A DNA stretch of 64,000 nt from Actinacidiphila sp. DG2A-62 (GTDB lineage: Bacteria > Actinomycetota > Actinomycetes > Streptomycetales > Streptomycetaceae): positions 3,725,001-3,789,000 of the forward strand of contig NZ_JAYMGI010000002.1 of NCBI RefSeq assembly GCF_035825295.1, read 5' to 3'. Positions 43,247 to 51,866 of this stretch are shown one piece after another; within the stretch, counting starts at the first letter, position 1; each line of letters opens with the position of its first letter. The position numbers and the translations under genes were made by a program. The notes under the pieces were generated by a model, which made no database searches, was not told the origin of the DNA, and saw nothing but the letters and a program-made list of their open reading frames with translations.

Positions 43247-43974
43247 GCGGGCACCCCCTCGGCCCGGAACGGCACGAGCGGCCAGTCCCGCAGCACGCCG
43301 GCCGCGCGGTGCTCCTTGCCCGGAGTCCGGGCGAAGTACGCGGCCCGGTCGTCGGCCAGGACGCGCGCCCAATCGGCTTGCCGGTCGTGCAGGAACTCCG
43401 GCGTCGCGGTGCCGATCACGGGCTCGCGCTTGACGATCGCGCGGACGACGTCGACGGCCGCGACCGCGTCGGCCGCCGCGTCGTGCGCCTTGCCCAACGG
43501 CACGCGGTAGTGGCGGCACAGGTCTTCCAGCGTGCGGCCACCGCGCCGGTACCGGTCCAACTTGCGGTCCAACACCCACGGGTCGACTACCCACAGCCGG
43601 TCGCCGACCAGGTCGACCAACGGCGTGATCCCGTGGCGGCGTGCCTCGCGGTCCAACACGGTGAAGTCATAAGTCGCGTTCATCGCCACCACCGGCACGC
43701 CCTCATCGGCGTACGTGGCCAGCAGCGCCACCAGTTCCCCGACGACTTCCTCGGGCGAGATGCCCTCGGCCCGCGCCCGTTCCGTGGTGTACCCGTGGAG
43801 CTTCGCGGCCCCGGCCGGGATCTCCACCCCCGGGTCGGCCACCCACGTCACCGGCCGCGCCGGGATCGGGCCACGGTCGACCAGCGCGGCCGTCACGATC
43901 CGCGCCGACTCCACGTCAACGCCGGTCGTCTCCAGGTCGAACCCGGCCAGGTGCTCGTGCCACGCGCCCCTCAC
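43243..43974 (-). CDS. DnaQ-like 3'-5' exonuclease
   Basis: 243 aa from GTG 43974. Exo I 'LAGFDLETTGVDVESARIVT' (DxE), Exo II 'VVAMNATYDFTVLDREAR' (D), Exo III 'LGKAHDAAADAVAAVDVV' with HxxxxD, so the DEDDh set is complete. A single-domain proofreading-type or processing nuclease likely used in phage recombination or replication. Overlaps the upstream gene by GTGA. Confidence 0.85.
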   Translation of the reverse strand: MRGAWHEHLAGFDLETTGVDVESARIVTAALVDRGPIPARPVTWVADPGVEIPAGAAKLHGYTTERARAEGISPEEVVGELVALLATYADEGVPVVAMNATYDFTVLDREARRHGITPLVDLVGDRLWVVDPWVLDRKLDRYRRGGRTLEDLCRHYRVPLGKAHDAAADAVAAVDVVRAIVKREPVIGTATPEFLHDRQADWARVLADDRAAYFARTPGKEHRAAGVLRDWPLVPFRAEGVPA

Positions 43975-44528
43975 GCGATACCCCCCACCGGGACCTCCAG
44001 CAGATCCGCGATGCCGGCCAGCGAGCGCAGCCCCTCCAGGTGCGCCAGCTCCCCGGCGTGCCACCCTTCGGCCACAGCGGCGGCGTCCAGGCTCCGCACC
44101 GAGTGCGACCCGCCCCGCGCCGACCGCAGCTCCACCCCGGCAACCGTGATCGGCCGGGTGCGATCACCCACGATCGCCCGCGTCGACCCGGCCTCCGTGA
44201 GCTGGCCGAGCAAGGCCTTGGTGTACGCCGGGCGCACCGTCACCGTCGTGACGGTGTTGTGCGGCACGTGCTTGGCCGCCCACTTCGAGAACCGGGCCTC
44301 ATCCGTCACGACGGCCGCAGGCTTGGACGGCTCCGAGCGCGAGATCACCGCGACCTTCCGGCCGCCCATCATCGCGTCGACCCGGCCGACGCCGGTCTTC
44401 TGCAGCTCGGCCCGCAGCTGCTTGTTCACCTCGGCCCGACGCTCGGTGACCAGCTTCAGCCGGGCCTTGACCATCTCCTCGATGGCCTTCAACGCGGCCT
44501 CTTCGAGTGCGAGTTCTTGCAGGTTCAT
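43971..44528 (-). CDS. Phage protein upstream of the exonuclease
   Basis: 185 aa. N-terminal coiled coil 'LKAIEEMVKARLKLVTERRA' and a beta-rich centre ('GRKVAVISRSEPSKPAAVVT'). Position between Rad52-like and DnaQ-like genes suggests a recombination accessory protein; a Gam-like role is only a possibility. Confidence 0.5.
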   Translation of the reverse strand: MNLQELALEEAALKAIEEMVKARLKLVTERRAEVNKQLRAELQKTGVGRVDAMMGGRKVAVISRSEPSKPAAVVTDEARFSKWAAKHVPHNTVTTVTVRPAYTKALLGQLTEAGSTRAIVGDRTRPITVAGVELRSARGGSHSVRSLDAAAVAEGWHAGELAHLEGLRSLAGIADLLEVPVGGIA

Positions 44529-44593
44529 CGCGCTTCTCCTCGGTGCCGGGGCCGCCCGCCGCGCACGGGGGCGGCCCCAAGTCGGTGCAGTGG

Positions 44594-46042
44594 TCAGGCG
44601 GCGGTGCCGCGCAGCTCTTCGGTCAGGCGGCGGATCGAGTCGGCCGACGCGTCGTCCAGCGGCAACCCCCACCGCGCGAAGGCCTCGGCGTCGATGTCCG
44701 CGATGCCTCGGTCCGCGGCGGCGGCCGTCAGCTCCTTCACGGCCGCCGCGTGGTCGCTGTCCGCGTACGCCTCGCCGCCCGCATCCCCGTCCGGAGCCGG
44801 ACCGCCGGGGGGCGGTGACGCCCACGGGTCGGTACCGGGCTCAGCCGCCCACGACGCACCGGGCGCGGCGTCCCACCCGGGGGCGGGCTCGCCGTCGACG
44901 TCCTCTCCACCCGCCACCGGCCCGGACACGTCGCCGGACACGTCCGGGGCGGACACTGGGGGTGCGGACACGTCCGGCGCGGACGTGTCCCCCCACGGTG
45001 ACCTGGTGTCCTGCGGCCCGGCGTCCGCCGTGTCCGCCCCGGCGTCCGCCGTGTCCGCCGGGGCGTCCGGCAGGGCGGACGCGTCAGCGCCCGTGTCCGC
45101 CGGGTGTCCGGCCACGGTGTCCGTGTCCGCCGGAGCACCCACGGCCGGGTCGGCGGGCGGGGCCACCTTGGGCTTGGTCCGCGCGACGGCCGCCAGCTCG
45201 TCCAGGTACGGCCGCGCCGCCCCGGCCTTGCTCGCCTCACGCCGGATGCCCCATGCCGTCGCCGCGTCCGGCGCGTCCCGGATCTCCGCCAGGAAGTCCC
45301 GCTGCGGGGCCTCGGCTTCCGACGGCGGTTCACCCCCTGCGGCGGGGGCCGGGGCCGAGGTCTGCGGCGCGCTGGCCGGCGCGGGCACCGCCGCCTCGTC
45401 GCCGCCCTCGTACCGGATCTCGTACGGCGCGGCGTACCGCACCACCGGTCGGATCGACCCCTGGTCGTACAACGACAGCCCGAACTGGTCGCCCAAGTTC
45501 ACCGCCGCCCGCTTGAGCGACTGGGAGTCGGCTTCCTTCACCGCGTTGTCGTGCGCTTCGGCCAACGACGCGACGTTGAGCGCCGCCCCGGTCGCTACGC
45601 CGTCGTGCGACGACAGCGGCGCCCCATGGATGTCCTTGACCGTGAGGCGCTGGTGCACCCGGTAGATCACCGAGAACGAACGCGGGCCGTGCGGCCCGGC
45701 CGGAACGGTGCCCTCGCGGACGACGTCCACCGCCAAGATCTCGGTGTCGAACCCGCCGAACCCGAACACCCGCAGCAGGGTCCGGCGCACGTCCCACTGC
45801 TGGAGGTGAGAGAACCCCTCGGGGGTCTTGCTCACCCGGTCCCATGCCAGCGCGCCGAACAGCTCGTGCAGCTGCCGGTCGGTCAGTCGCCGGGAAAGCC
45901 CAGGATGGGCCGTCTGCGTCATCACGGCCGCCGCGTCGGGTGTCGGGTCGGCGGGGGCGGCCGGGGCCGCCTGTGCCGTCTTCGCGGCCCGCTTCGCCGG
46001 TGTCTTCGCCGCCGCCTTGCGGGCGGTCTTCGGGGCGGTCAT
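44594..46042 (-). CDS. Rad52/Rad22-like single-strand annealing protein
   Basis: 482 aa. After a basic Lys/Ala tail, the annealing domain spans ~45-200: 'ALAWDRVSKTPEGFSHLQQW', 'VRRTLLRVFGFGGFDTEILA' and 'EADSQSLKRAAVNLGDQFGL' with the terminal SLYD. The C-terminal half is a long acidic low-complexity region with ADTADAG-like repeats and a final helical bundle. Binds ssDNA and pairs complementary strands with the nearby exonuclease and resolvase. Confidence 0.8.
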   Translation of the reverse strand: MTAPKTARKAAAKTPAKRAAKTAQAAPAAPADPTPDAAAVMTQTAHPGLSRRLTDRQLHELFGALAWDRVSKTPEGFSHLQQWDVRRTLLRVFGFGGFDTEILAVDVVREGTVPAGPHGPRSFSVIYRVHQRLTVKDIHGAPLSSHDGVATGAALNVASLAEAHDNAVKEADSQSLKRAAVNLGDQFGLSLYDQGSIRPVVRYAAPYEIRYEGGDEAAVPAPASAPQTSAPAPAAGGEPPSEAEAPQRDFLAEIRDAPDAATAWGIRREASKAGAARPYLDELAAVARTKPKVAPPADPAVGAPADTDTVAGHPADTGADASALPDAPADTADAGADTADAGPQDTRSPWGDTSAPDVSAPPVSAPDVSGDVSGPVAGGEDVDGEPAPGWDAAPGASWAAEPGTDPWASPPPGGPAPDGDAGGEAYADSDHAAAVKELTAAAADRGIADIDAEAFARWGLPLDDASADSIRRLTEELRGTAA

Positions 46043-46392
46043 GCCCGCGCCTCCCAACTCGACAGCGCGGCGTCGAACTCGCCGGCCTCGGACCACCGGA
46101 CCTCGCTGGACAGCGGGTCGAACCCGTCGAGCAACAGGGCAACGCACGTGGCCACGGCCGCCGGAGACGCCGCTCGGTCCAGGTCCAGGGCGCCGCCGGA
46201 GTGCGGCGCGTCGTGCTTCCACCCGTCCAGGTGCGACCACTGGACCGTCACGTCCGGCCACTCGAACCGGGCCAGCAGCTCGCGGCCGTCCGTCGACGTC
46301 GCCTCGACCCGGGCCGGGGGCTGCCCGGCCGCCGCGAGCGTGGCGTGGACCGCGTCCACGTACCGCAGGTGCGGGTAACCCGTGGTGGTCAT
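46039..46392 (-). CDS. Hypothetical early phage protein
   Basis: 117 aa. 'TVQWSHLDGWKHDAPHSGGA' and a helical C-terminus. ATGA overlap with the annealing-protein gene. Confidence 0.5.
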   Translation of the reverse strand: MTTTGYPHLRYVDAVHATLAAAGQPPARVEATSTDGRELLARFEWPDVTVQWSHLDGWKHDAPHSGGALDLDRAASPAAVATCVALLLDGFDPLSSEVRWSEAGEFDAALSSWEARA

Positions 46393-47132
46393 CGGCCCTC
46401 ACCGCCGCGTGCGATCAGGCGGGTGATCGCGCCCGGGGCCGTCCCGGTTACCGCGTCGTCCAACGACCGCGTCCACACCTGCCGCGCGTGGTCGGCGTCG
46501 GTGTCGATCCAGTCCCACCCTTCGGTGTGCGCCTCGCTGCGGGCGAAGTCGTCGCACAGCTCGCGCGCCGCTTCCTTGGTGGCGAACAGCTCGGGCTCGG
46601 CGCCCTCGTACTCCGCCAGCCACCACGACGACCCCGGCCCGGCCGACAACCGCGCCTCCGCCTCGGCCAGCCGGATGCGCAGCTCCCGGTTCTTCTCCTC
46701 GGCCTCCCGGCACCGCTTCGACCACGCCGTGATCGACTCGTCCCGACGGCCGACCTCGCCGGCCAGCTCCTCGACCCGCGCCCGCGCCCGGTCCCGGTCG
46801 GCCATCAGCACCCGCGACACCGGGTCACGCCGCGCCCGATGGGTGAACCACGCCCCGTTCAGGGCGTCGCGGTTCTCGTCCACCTCCAGCCACGCCGCCA
46901 CGGCGGCGCGGGCCTCGGCCGAGGCGGTGTCCGACACCCACCCGCCGGACGCCTTGACCGCCGCGTCCAGCACGTCGTTCCACTCGGCGTCGCGTAGCTC
47001 CTCGTACCGGCCGACGTCCAGCAGGTACGACACCCGCGCCACGTCCGGAATCTCCGCGATCACCTGGCACTGCTGCTCGCCCGGGTGCGCGAGGTCGTAC
47101 GACCCGCGCCGGACCTGCACGTTGAGCGTCAT
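46389..47132 (-). CDS. Coiled-coil early phage protein
   Basis: 247 aa. An N-terminal folded region is followed by a long heptad-rich segment ('RARARVEELAGEVGRRDESI' to 'NRELRIRLAEAEARL') and a C-terminal aromatic domain. Possibly a structural or partner protein; no family. Confidence 0.5.
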   Translation of the reverse strand: MTLNVQVRRGSYDLAHPGEQQCQVIAEIPDVARVSYLLDVGRYEELRDAEWNDVLDAAVKASGGWVSDTASAEARAAVAAWLEVDENRDALNGAWFTHRARRDPVSRVLMADRDRARARVEELAGEVGRRDESITAWSKRCREAEEKNRELRIRLAEAEARLSAGPGSSWWLAEYEGAEPELFATKEAARELCDDFARSEAHTEGWDWIDTDADHARQVWTRSLDDAVTGTAPGAITRLIARGGEGR

Positions 47133-47482
47133 GCCGCGCCCGCCTCTCGCTGCGACGGGAGCGCCACGACGACCCCGTTGTTGGCCTCGACCGCCGCCTC
47201 ACGGGCGAGTCGCTGTACGTCTTCCGCCGACAGCGCCACCACGGGCGCGTTCATGTGCGCGGTGCTCTCGATGTCCGCGACCAGCTCGTCAACCACCCGG
47301 CCTTCGCAGTCGTCCGGGTCGCGCACCTCGTGGATCAGTGCGTCGAGCGCGTTGCGCACGTGGGAGTCGGGGTCGTCCCGCAGCGCGGCCGCAAGCTGCG
47401 TCAAGGTGTCGCGGCGGATGCGTTCGGCCTTGAGCGCCGCGCGCCGTCCCAGGACGCCGGGGATGATCTCGGGGCGGCTCAC
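47129..47482 (-). CDS. Hypothetical early phage protein
   Basis: 117 aa, helical, acidic centre 'EVRDPDDCEGRVVDELVADI'. Coupled by ATGA to the gene before and after. Confidence 0.5.
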   Translation of the reverse strand: MSRPEIIPGVLGRRAALKAERIRRDTLTQLAAALRDDPDSHVRNALDALIHEVRDPDDCEGRVVDELVADIESTAHMNAPVVALSAEDVQRLAREAAVEANNGVVVALPSQREAGAA

Positions 47483-47694
47483 TGGTCCTCACCGCCGACC
47501 GGCCGCATCGGCGCGCCGAAGGTGGCTTCCAGCTCCGCGCGGGTCGACATGACCCACGACGGGCACGACGCCGGGGCGCCGTCGATGTAGTACACGGGCT
47601 CGCCCGCACGGTCGGTGTCCGACCGGTGCCAGACGGTTCCCTTGGGGTCCAACAGGTCCCCGTCTCGCCGGGGCTGGGTAGGCTGTGGAGTCAC
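47479..47694 (-). CDS. 71-aa early phage protein
   Basis: From GTG 47694. 'DPKGTVWHRSDTDRAGEPVY' is a beta hairpin-like start. First gene of the leftward early operon after an 84-bp gap. Confidence 0.45.
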   Translation of the reverse strand: MTPQPTQPRRDGDLLDPKGTVWHRSDTDRAGEPVYYIDGAPASCPSWVMSTRAELEATFGAPMRPVGGEDQ

Positions 47695-47778
47695 GTGCCT
47701 GCCTCGCTTTCTGCGTGTCTCGGTAGGTGCTCCAAGGGGTCGCCCGGCCGGCTAGCTGGGGCGGCCCCGCGGTTTGGG

Positions 47779-48024
47779 TCAGATGGCGCCCGGAGCGTCG
47801 GCGAGCTGGAGTGCTCGCAGGACGTCGGCGCGGTTGACCTTCCGGCTGCGGCCGACCGTGAAGGTCGGCACCGGCAAGTCCTTCTCGGCCAACAGGCGGT
47901 AGTACGTCGCGGGGCTGATCCCCCACACCGCGCAGATGGTCCGCTCCGCCGGGAGGACCGCTGGCAGGGCCCGAATTTCCTCGGGCGTCAGCGTCCGGCG
48001 CTTTACGGCGGTCCCGGTCGTCAC
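47779..48024 (-). CDS. Helix-turn-helix / excisionase-like protein
   Basis: 81 aa from GTG 48024. 'AVWGISPATYYRLLAEKDLP' then 'TFTVGRSRKVNRADVLRAL' is the MerR/Xis-type winged HTH used by excisionases and AlpA-like regulators. It follows a Cro-like gene with GTGA overlap. Candidate recombination directionality factor. Confidence 0.7.
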   Translation of the reverse strand: MTTGTAVKRRTLTPEEIRALPAVLPAERTICAVWGISPATYYRLLAEKDLPVPTFTVGRSRKVNRADVLRALQLADAPGAI

Positions 48025-48293
48025 GCCGGTTCCCGGGCCGGGTCCGGCGCGACGACCGGGACCGCCGTGGGCCTCACGGTCGGCAACAGGTCGTTGACCT
48101 CCAGCCCGTACGCCCGCGCCAGCTTCAGCAAGGTCCCCGCAGATGGGGATCCCTTGCCATGGCGCAGCCGGAACAGAACGGATTGAGACAACCCGGTGCG
48201 CTTCGACATCGCGTACCGGCTGCGGTCGCCGCACGCGGCCGCAGCTTCTTCAAGTCGGTCCCACTGGATCACTGCGGGGTCCACGACATGCAC
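48021..48293 (-). CDS. XRE-family Cro-like regulator
   Basis: 90 aa from GTG 48293. HTH 'YAMSKRTGLSQSVLFRLRHG' and 'PSAGTLLKLARAYGLEVND' fit the XRE fold. Upstream AAGGAAGG serves both as ribosome-binding site and as part of an operator. It diverges from the XRE gene at 48468. Confidence 0.75.
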   Translation of the reverse strand: MHVVDPAVIQWDRLEEAAAACGDRSRYAMSKRTGLSQSVLFRLRHGKGSPSAGTLLKLARAYGLEVNDLLPTVRPTAVPVVAPDPAREPA

Positions 48294-48447
48294 TTCCTTC
48301 CTTGGAAGGTGACAGGGCTTCCTTCCTGCGAAGGAGAGTACAGACCTCTGTTACTTCCCGCAAAGGAAGTTTCACACGCCGGCGTGTCTCAGTTGTCCAT
48401 GTCTGAAAGAAGTAGGGGCGTCCACCCGTGCTTCCTAGGGCGGAAGC
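48293..48447. promoter_or_regulatory. Lysogeny switch operators, CTTCC-N6-GGAAG
   Basis: Sites at 48293-48308, 48353-48370 (ACTTCC-N6-GGAAGT) and 48430-48447 (GCTTCC-N6-GGAAGC) share CTTCC-N6-GGAAG. A fourth, degenerate one, CCTTC-N4-GAAGG, lies at 48321-48334. They cover the starts of both divergent XRE genes. The last lies 8 bp upstream of the -10 (TACCTT) of the rightward gene. Confidence 0.75.
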
Positions 48448-48467
48448 AAAGCGCTACCTTGGGCCCT

Positions 48468-48807
48468 ATGAGCACCGGCGAGCACCGCACCCAAGGCGAC
48501 GACACCGACGCCCGCGCCCGCCGGGCGCGGAAGTTCGGCGAGGTCACCACCACCGCTGCACGGGCGGCCGGCTGACGACGTCGACCGCCCCCGCGGCGGC
48601 GGCAAGAAGAAGCTCGCCGATGCGGCCGGCATGTCCTTCGCCTCCACCAGCCGCATGCTCGCGGGCAAGGCCGTCCCCGACCCCGAGTTCTTCCCCGGGC
48701 TCGCGAAAGCTTTGGGGATACCGCTGCGGCAGCTGCTGATCGAGGCCGAACTCGCCACTGCCGAAACCCTCATCCCCGACACGCCCCCCGCGACCGCATG
48801 CCGCTAA
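48468..48807 (+). CDS. XRE-family repressor-like protein (interrupted frame)
   Basis: Begins MSTGEHRTQGDDTDARARRA and stops at TGA 48573. The HTH continues in another frame ('KKKLADAAGMSFASTSRMLA', 'FFPGLAKALGIPLRQLLIEA') to TAA 48807. Removing one G at 48574 restores AAGYDVDRPRGGGKKK and a 112-aa protein. The -10 TACCTT seven bases before the ATG implies a leaderless mRNA. Likely the phage immunity repressor. Confidence 0.6.
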
Positions 48808-48941
48808 CCGAGGCCGCCGCCCGCATCGGCCTCCGCAACCCCACCAACGTCCGCCTGTTCGTCGCCTTCGCCCAAAGCCTCCTGGCCGAAGAGCACAACC
48901 CCCCTGACCGACAACGGGCCGCGCTGCCCGGAAAGGACTGA
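48798..48941 (+). CDS. 47-aa protein before the integrase
   Basis: MPLTEAAARIGLRNPTNVRL continues as a helix. An HTH-like first half could make it DNA-binding. Overlaps the repressor end and stops two bases before the integrase GTG. Alternative excisionase candidate. Confidence 0.45.
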   Translation: MPLTEAAARIGLRNPTNVRLFVAFAQSLLAEEHNPPDRQRAALPGKD

Positions 48942-48943
48942 CC

Positions 48944-50598
48944 GTGGTCCAGGCTCGACGCGCCGGAAGCGTCTCCCGCCGCTGCGAGTGCCGCGGCCCC
49001 GACGGCAAACGCCTCAGCCAGAACTGCCCCGACCTCGCTAAACGCACCCACGGGACCTACCAAGTCCGCCAGGAACTACCCCCGGATGCCGAGGGCCACC
49101 GCCGCACCTTCCGCCGTACCGGCTACACCACCGTCACCAAGGCGAACAGCGACCTGGCCAACGTCCAGGCCGTCCTCGACCTGGCGCAAGAAGACGAGGC
49201 CGACCTGCAGCGCGTCGGCGACTTCCTCGCCGCCATCTCCCGCGACCGCAGCAAGGCGATCCCCGCGCCGGCCGACGTCGCCAAGAAGCTCGGCCTGGGC
49301 GTGCCGCTCGACGGCAAGATGACCGTGGCCCAGTGGCTCGACCGCTGGCTCGGCCGCAAGAAGACCCGCGCCACGACCAACCACGGCTACCGCTCCCACG
49401 TCGAGTACCACCTCAAGCCGCGCATCGGTCACTACCGCCTGGACCGCCTCAGCGTCGGCCACCTCGTCGCGATGTTCGACGCCATCGCCGACGACTCGGA
49501 CGTGATCCGCGCCGAGAACCGCGCGCGCCGCGAGCAGGAAGCACGGTGCCGGTGGACCCTGCCCGGCCGCCCGCCGGCCAGCCAGGCCGAGCGCCTGAAG
49601 GCCGAGCGGGAGAAGCTGGCCGCGATGCCGCCCTACCGCAAGACCAATGGCCACGCGACCCGCCAGGCGATCCGCCGCACCCTGCGCACCGCGCTCAACG
49701 CCGCCATCTCCGAGCAACTGATCACCTTCAACGCCGCAGCCCACGTCGAACTCACCGCCTCCCCCGCCCCAAGGGCCTGCTGTGGACGGACGAGCGCGTC
49801 GCACGCTGGCGCAAGACCGGCGAGATCCCCGGCAGCGTCATGGTGTGGACCCCCGCCCAGCTCGGCAGGTTCCTCGACGCCGCCGAGTCGCACAGGCTGT
49901 ACGTCGGCTTCCACCTCATCTCCCACCACGGCCTGCGCCGCGGCGAGGGCTGCGGACAAGGCTGGGACGACACCCACCTCAACGCCAAGCCCCCGCGGTT
50001 GGACGTGCTCCGTGAGCTGGTGGTCGACGGATACACGCCGATCGAGACCGCGCCCAAGACCGACAGCTCGATGGCCGCCGTCGTCATCGACCGCGGCACC
50101 GTGGCAGTCCTGCGCGAGCACAAGAAGCGCCAGAACGCGGAGCGCAAGGCGTGGAACGCCGAGGCCGCCGAGCGCCGCGCCCGCGGAGAGGAAGCCCACG
50201 ACTGGATCGAGACGGGCAAGATCCTCACCGCCCAAGACGGAAGCTGGCTGCACCCCGACGTGCTCAGCCGGGAATTCGTGAAGCTCTACGAACAGGCCGA
50301 CCTGCCGCCGATCAACCTCCGCGACCTGCGCCATGTCGCAGCGGCATTGGTAAAGGCTGGCGGTGGCGATATTCACGATGCGAAGGCGAAACTCAGGCAC
50401 GCCAATATCGCATTGACCTCGAATACGTATATGTCGCTGTTCGAGGAATACGAGGAGGATCTGGCGGAGCGGTCGGCGGCGGCCGTACCTCGGGCGGGGA
50501 AGAAGACGCCCGGCCCCGAGGACACGCCCGAGGAGGCGGAGGAAGCCGTACAGGACGGCGAGGACGGCGCCGAGGGCGCCGAGGAGAGCGCAGCGTGA
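48944..50598 (+). CDS. int: Tyrosine recombinase / phage integrase (one frameshift)
   Basis: 551 aa when one C is restored around 49760-49770; everything downstream then stays in frame. Arm- and core-binding regions: 'DGKMTVAQWLDRWLGRKKTR', 'YRSHVEYHLKPRIGHYRLDR'. Catalytic domain: Arg I in 'ISHHGLRRGEGCGQGWDDTH', box II as 'INLRDLRHVAAALVKAGG', then 'LRHANIALTSNTYMSLFEEY' with the nucleophile Tyr. Box II reads RDLR, not HxxR. AAGGA six bases before GTG. It abuts the tRNA-Lys, its likely attachment site. Confidence 0.85.
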
Positions 50599-50672
50599 GG
50601 CGATCTGGGACCATCGTTGAGGCCCTGCTGACCTGCGAGTTGAGGGGCCGTCTGCTCGCCCGGTGCTCGCCC

Positions 50673-50779
50673 GAGAGCGTGAAAGTCACTGAGAGTTGCC
50701 GAGAGTCGGCGGGAGGAACGGCGCTCCGCGCGGACTCCCAAAGACCCGCTGACCAGGGCTAATGAGAGCGCGTGAGAGT
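50673..50779. repeat. Five GAGAGY motifs, candidate integrase arm sites
   Basis: GAGAGC or GAGAGT at 50673, 50691, 50701, 50764 and 50774, two pairs exactly 10 bp apart, between int and the tRNA gene. Position and phasing suit arm-type binding sites. Confidence 0.4.
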
Positions 50780-50813
50780 AGCTGATAGAATGTGACAACG
50801 CAAGAAAGTACGC

Positions 50814-50886
50814 GGGCCGTTAGCTCAATTGGCAGAGCAGTGGACTTTTAATCCATTGGTTGTGGGTTCGAGTCCCACAGGGCCTA
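50814..50886 (+). tRNA. tRNA-Lys (anticodon TTT), probable attachment site
   Basis: 73 nt. D-arm AGCTCAATTGGCAGAGCA, anticodon loop CTTTTAA, T-loop TTCGAGT with five-pair stem. The acceptor stem has one G-G mismatch (G6) and a G-U end pair: the 3' strand is AGGGCCT where ACGGCCC would pair fully. That fits a hybrid gene made by integration. No encoded CCA. Confidence 0.85.
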
Positions 50887-50892
50887 CCTACT

Positions 50893-50927
50893 GGAGCCCT
50901 GGTCAGGGCACATCTGACCAGGGCTCC
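50893..50927. terminator. 14-bp perfect hairpin after tRNA-Lys
   Basis: GGAGCCCTGGTCAG pairs with CTGACCAGGGCTCC over seven bases. A 12-bp piece of it (CTGACCAGGGCT) also occurs at 50749-50760, on the other side of the tRNA. Confidence 0.7.
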
Positions 50928-51088
50928 GGGTCATTTATAAACGTATACATGACCGTGCTCGCTCACTGCTCGCTCATCTGCACACCACCCACCGGCCCAT
51001 GATGCCCCGCCGGACGCCCCCTCACCCTCCCTCTACCGCTCCGCATAGCTCCGCCCACCTCTCACCCGCCATCCCTCACCGGGGTGAA

Positions 51089-51765
51089 ATGCCCCTTTAC
51101 TGTCCACCCGGATTGTCCTCACACTGGCGACTCTGCTCGTCGCGGTTGGCTGTGCTCTCGGCTTCATCGGCCTCCATCCCGCCGTACAGAACCCCGCCCT
51201 GGTCCGCCTCGGCATCCTTCTGGAGCTGAGTTCCCTGCCACCTTGGATCGCCATTCTGGGCTGGCACAACCGGCAGGTCAGCGACGCTCAGCTGCGCGAC
51301 GCCCGACTGTCCGGCTACGCCACCGCCATGGGCCAGAAGCGCGAAGACCTCCGGATCAGCGCCGACATCGTCATCCGCGTCCCACAGCAAGGCCGGCGCA
51401 AGCCGCGCTTCCCGTGGGCCACCAAGACCGCTCCCGCCTCGCCGACGGCCCCGGACCCCAACAGCTCCCCGGAGCGCCATACGCCCCCGCGGGGGCCCTC
51501 CCGCATTTCCCCTACGCTCGCTTCGGCCGCGCACACACCGCCGGGCGGCAGCGCCCGCTCCGTCCAGGCGCTCCCGGAACCGCCGCGGCGCGTCCGGGGT
51601 GATGGTGGCCAGCGCGACCATGCTGCTCATGATCACGTCGCACAGCTCGGCCTCGACGTCCTCCCACGTATGGCTGTGGCCCCTGCACTGGTTGGCGTTG
51701 ACGGCGCCCATCGTCGCCTGCGCGACCTCCCCGACCTTTTCCTGCACCTTGAGCAGCCGCAGTAG
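51089..51765 (+). CDS. Small membrane protein of mobile-element type (frameshift, uncertain end)
   Basis: With one T restored at 51096-51098 the start is MPLLLSTRIVLTLATLLVAV, followed by 'GFIGLHPAVQNPALVRLGIL' and 'WIAILGWHNRQVSDAQLRDA', a pattern of two membrane helices and a soluble tail. GGGGTGAA lies upstream. The frame stays open to 51765, but its last half is antisense to the MazG-like gene, so it probably ends earlier. Confidence 0.45.
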
Positions 51766-51866
51766 CAGCGCCTGGTCCGGCGTCGCGTTGTCCTTCTCGT
51801 CCAGCCAGACCTTCAGCCGTTCAATCGTTGCCCAAGTGCCCTGCTCGCGGTCCGGTTCGGGGTCAT
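51512..51866 (-). CDS. MazG-like nucleotide pyrophosphohydrolase (frameshifted, end uncertain)
   Basis: Restoring one C at 51859-51862 gives MTPEPDREQGTWATIERLKV. Core: 'LLKVQEKVGEVAQATMGAVN' with ExxE-like residues (two of the family's acidic residues read K and Q), then 'SHTWEDVEAELCDVIMSSMV' with the ExxxD pair. A stop at 51512 needs a second shift; as printed the frame stays open to 51097. MazG-like enzymes hydrolyse abnormal NTPs or alarmones. Confidence 0.55.

Noticed and set aside
48468-48807. Programmed frameshifting in the repressor gene
   Set aside because: No slippery heptamer or downstream structure was seen; a one-base error is simpler given the other breaks.
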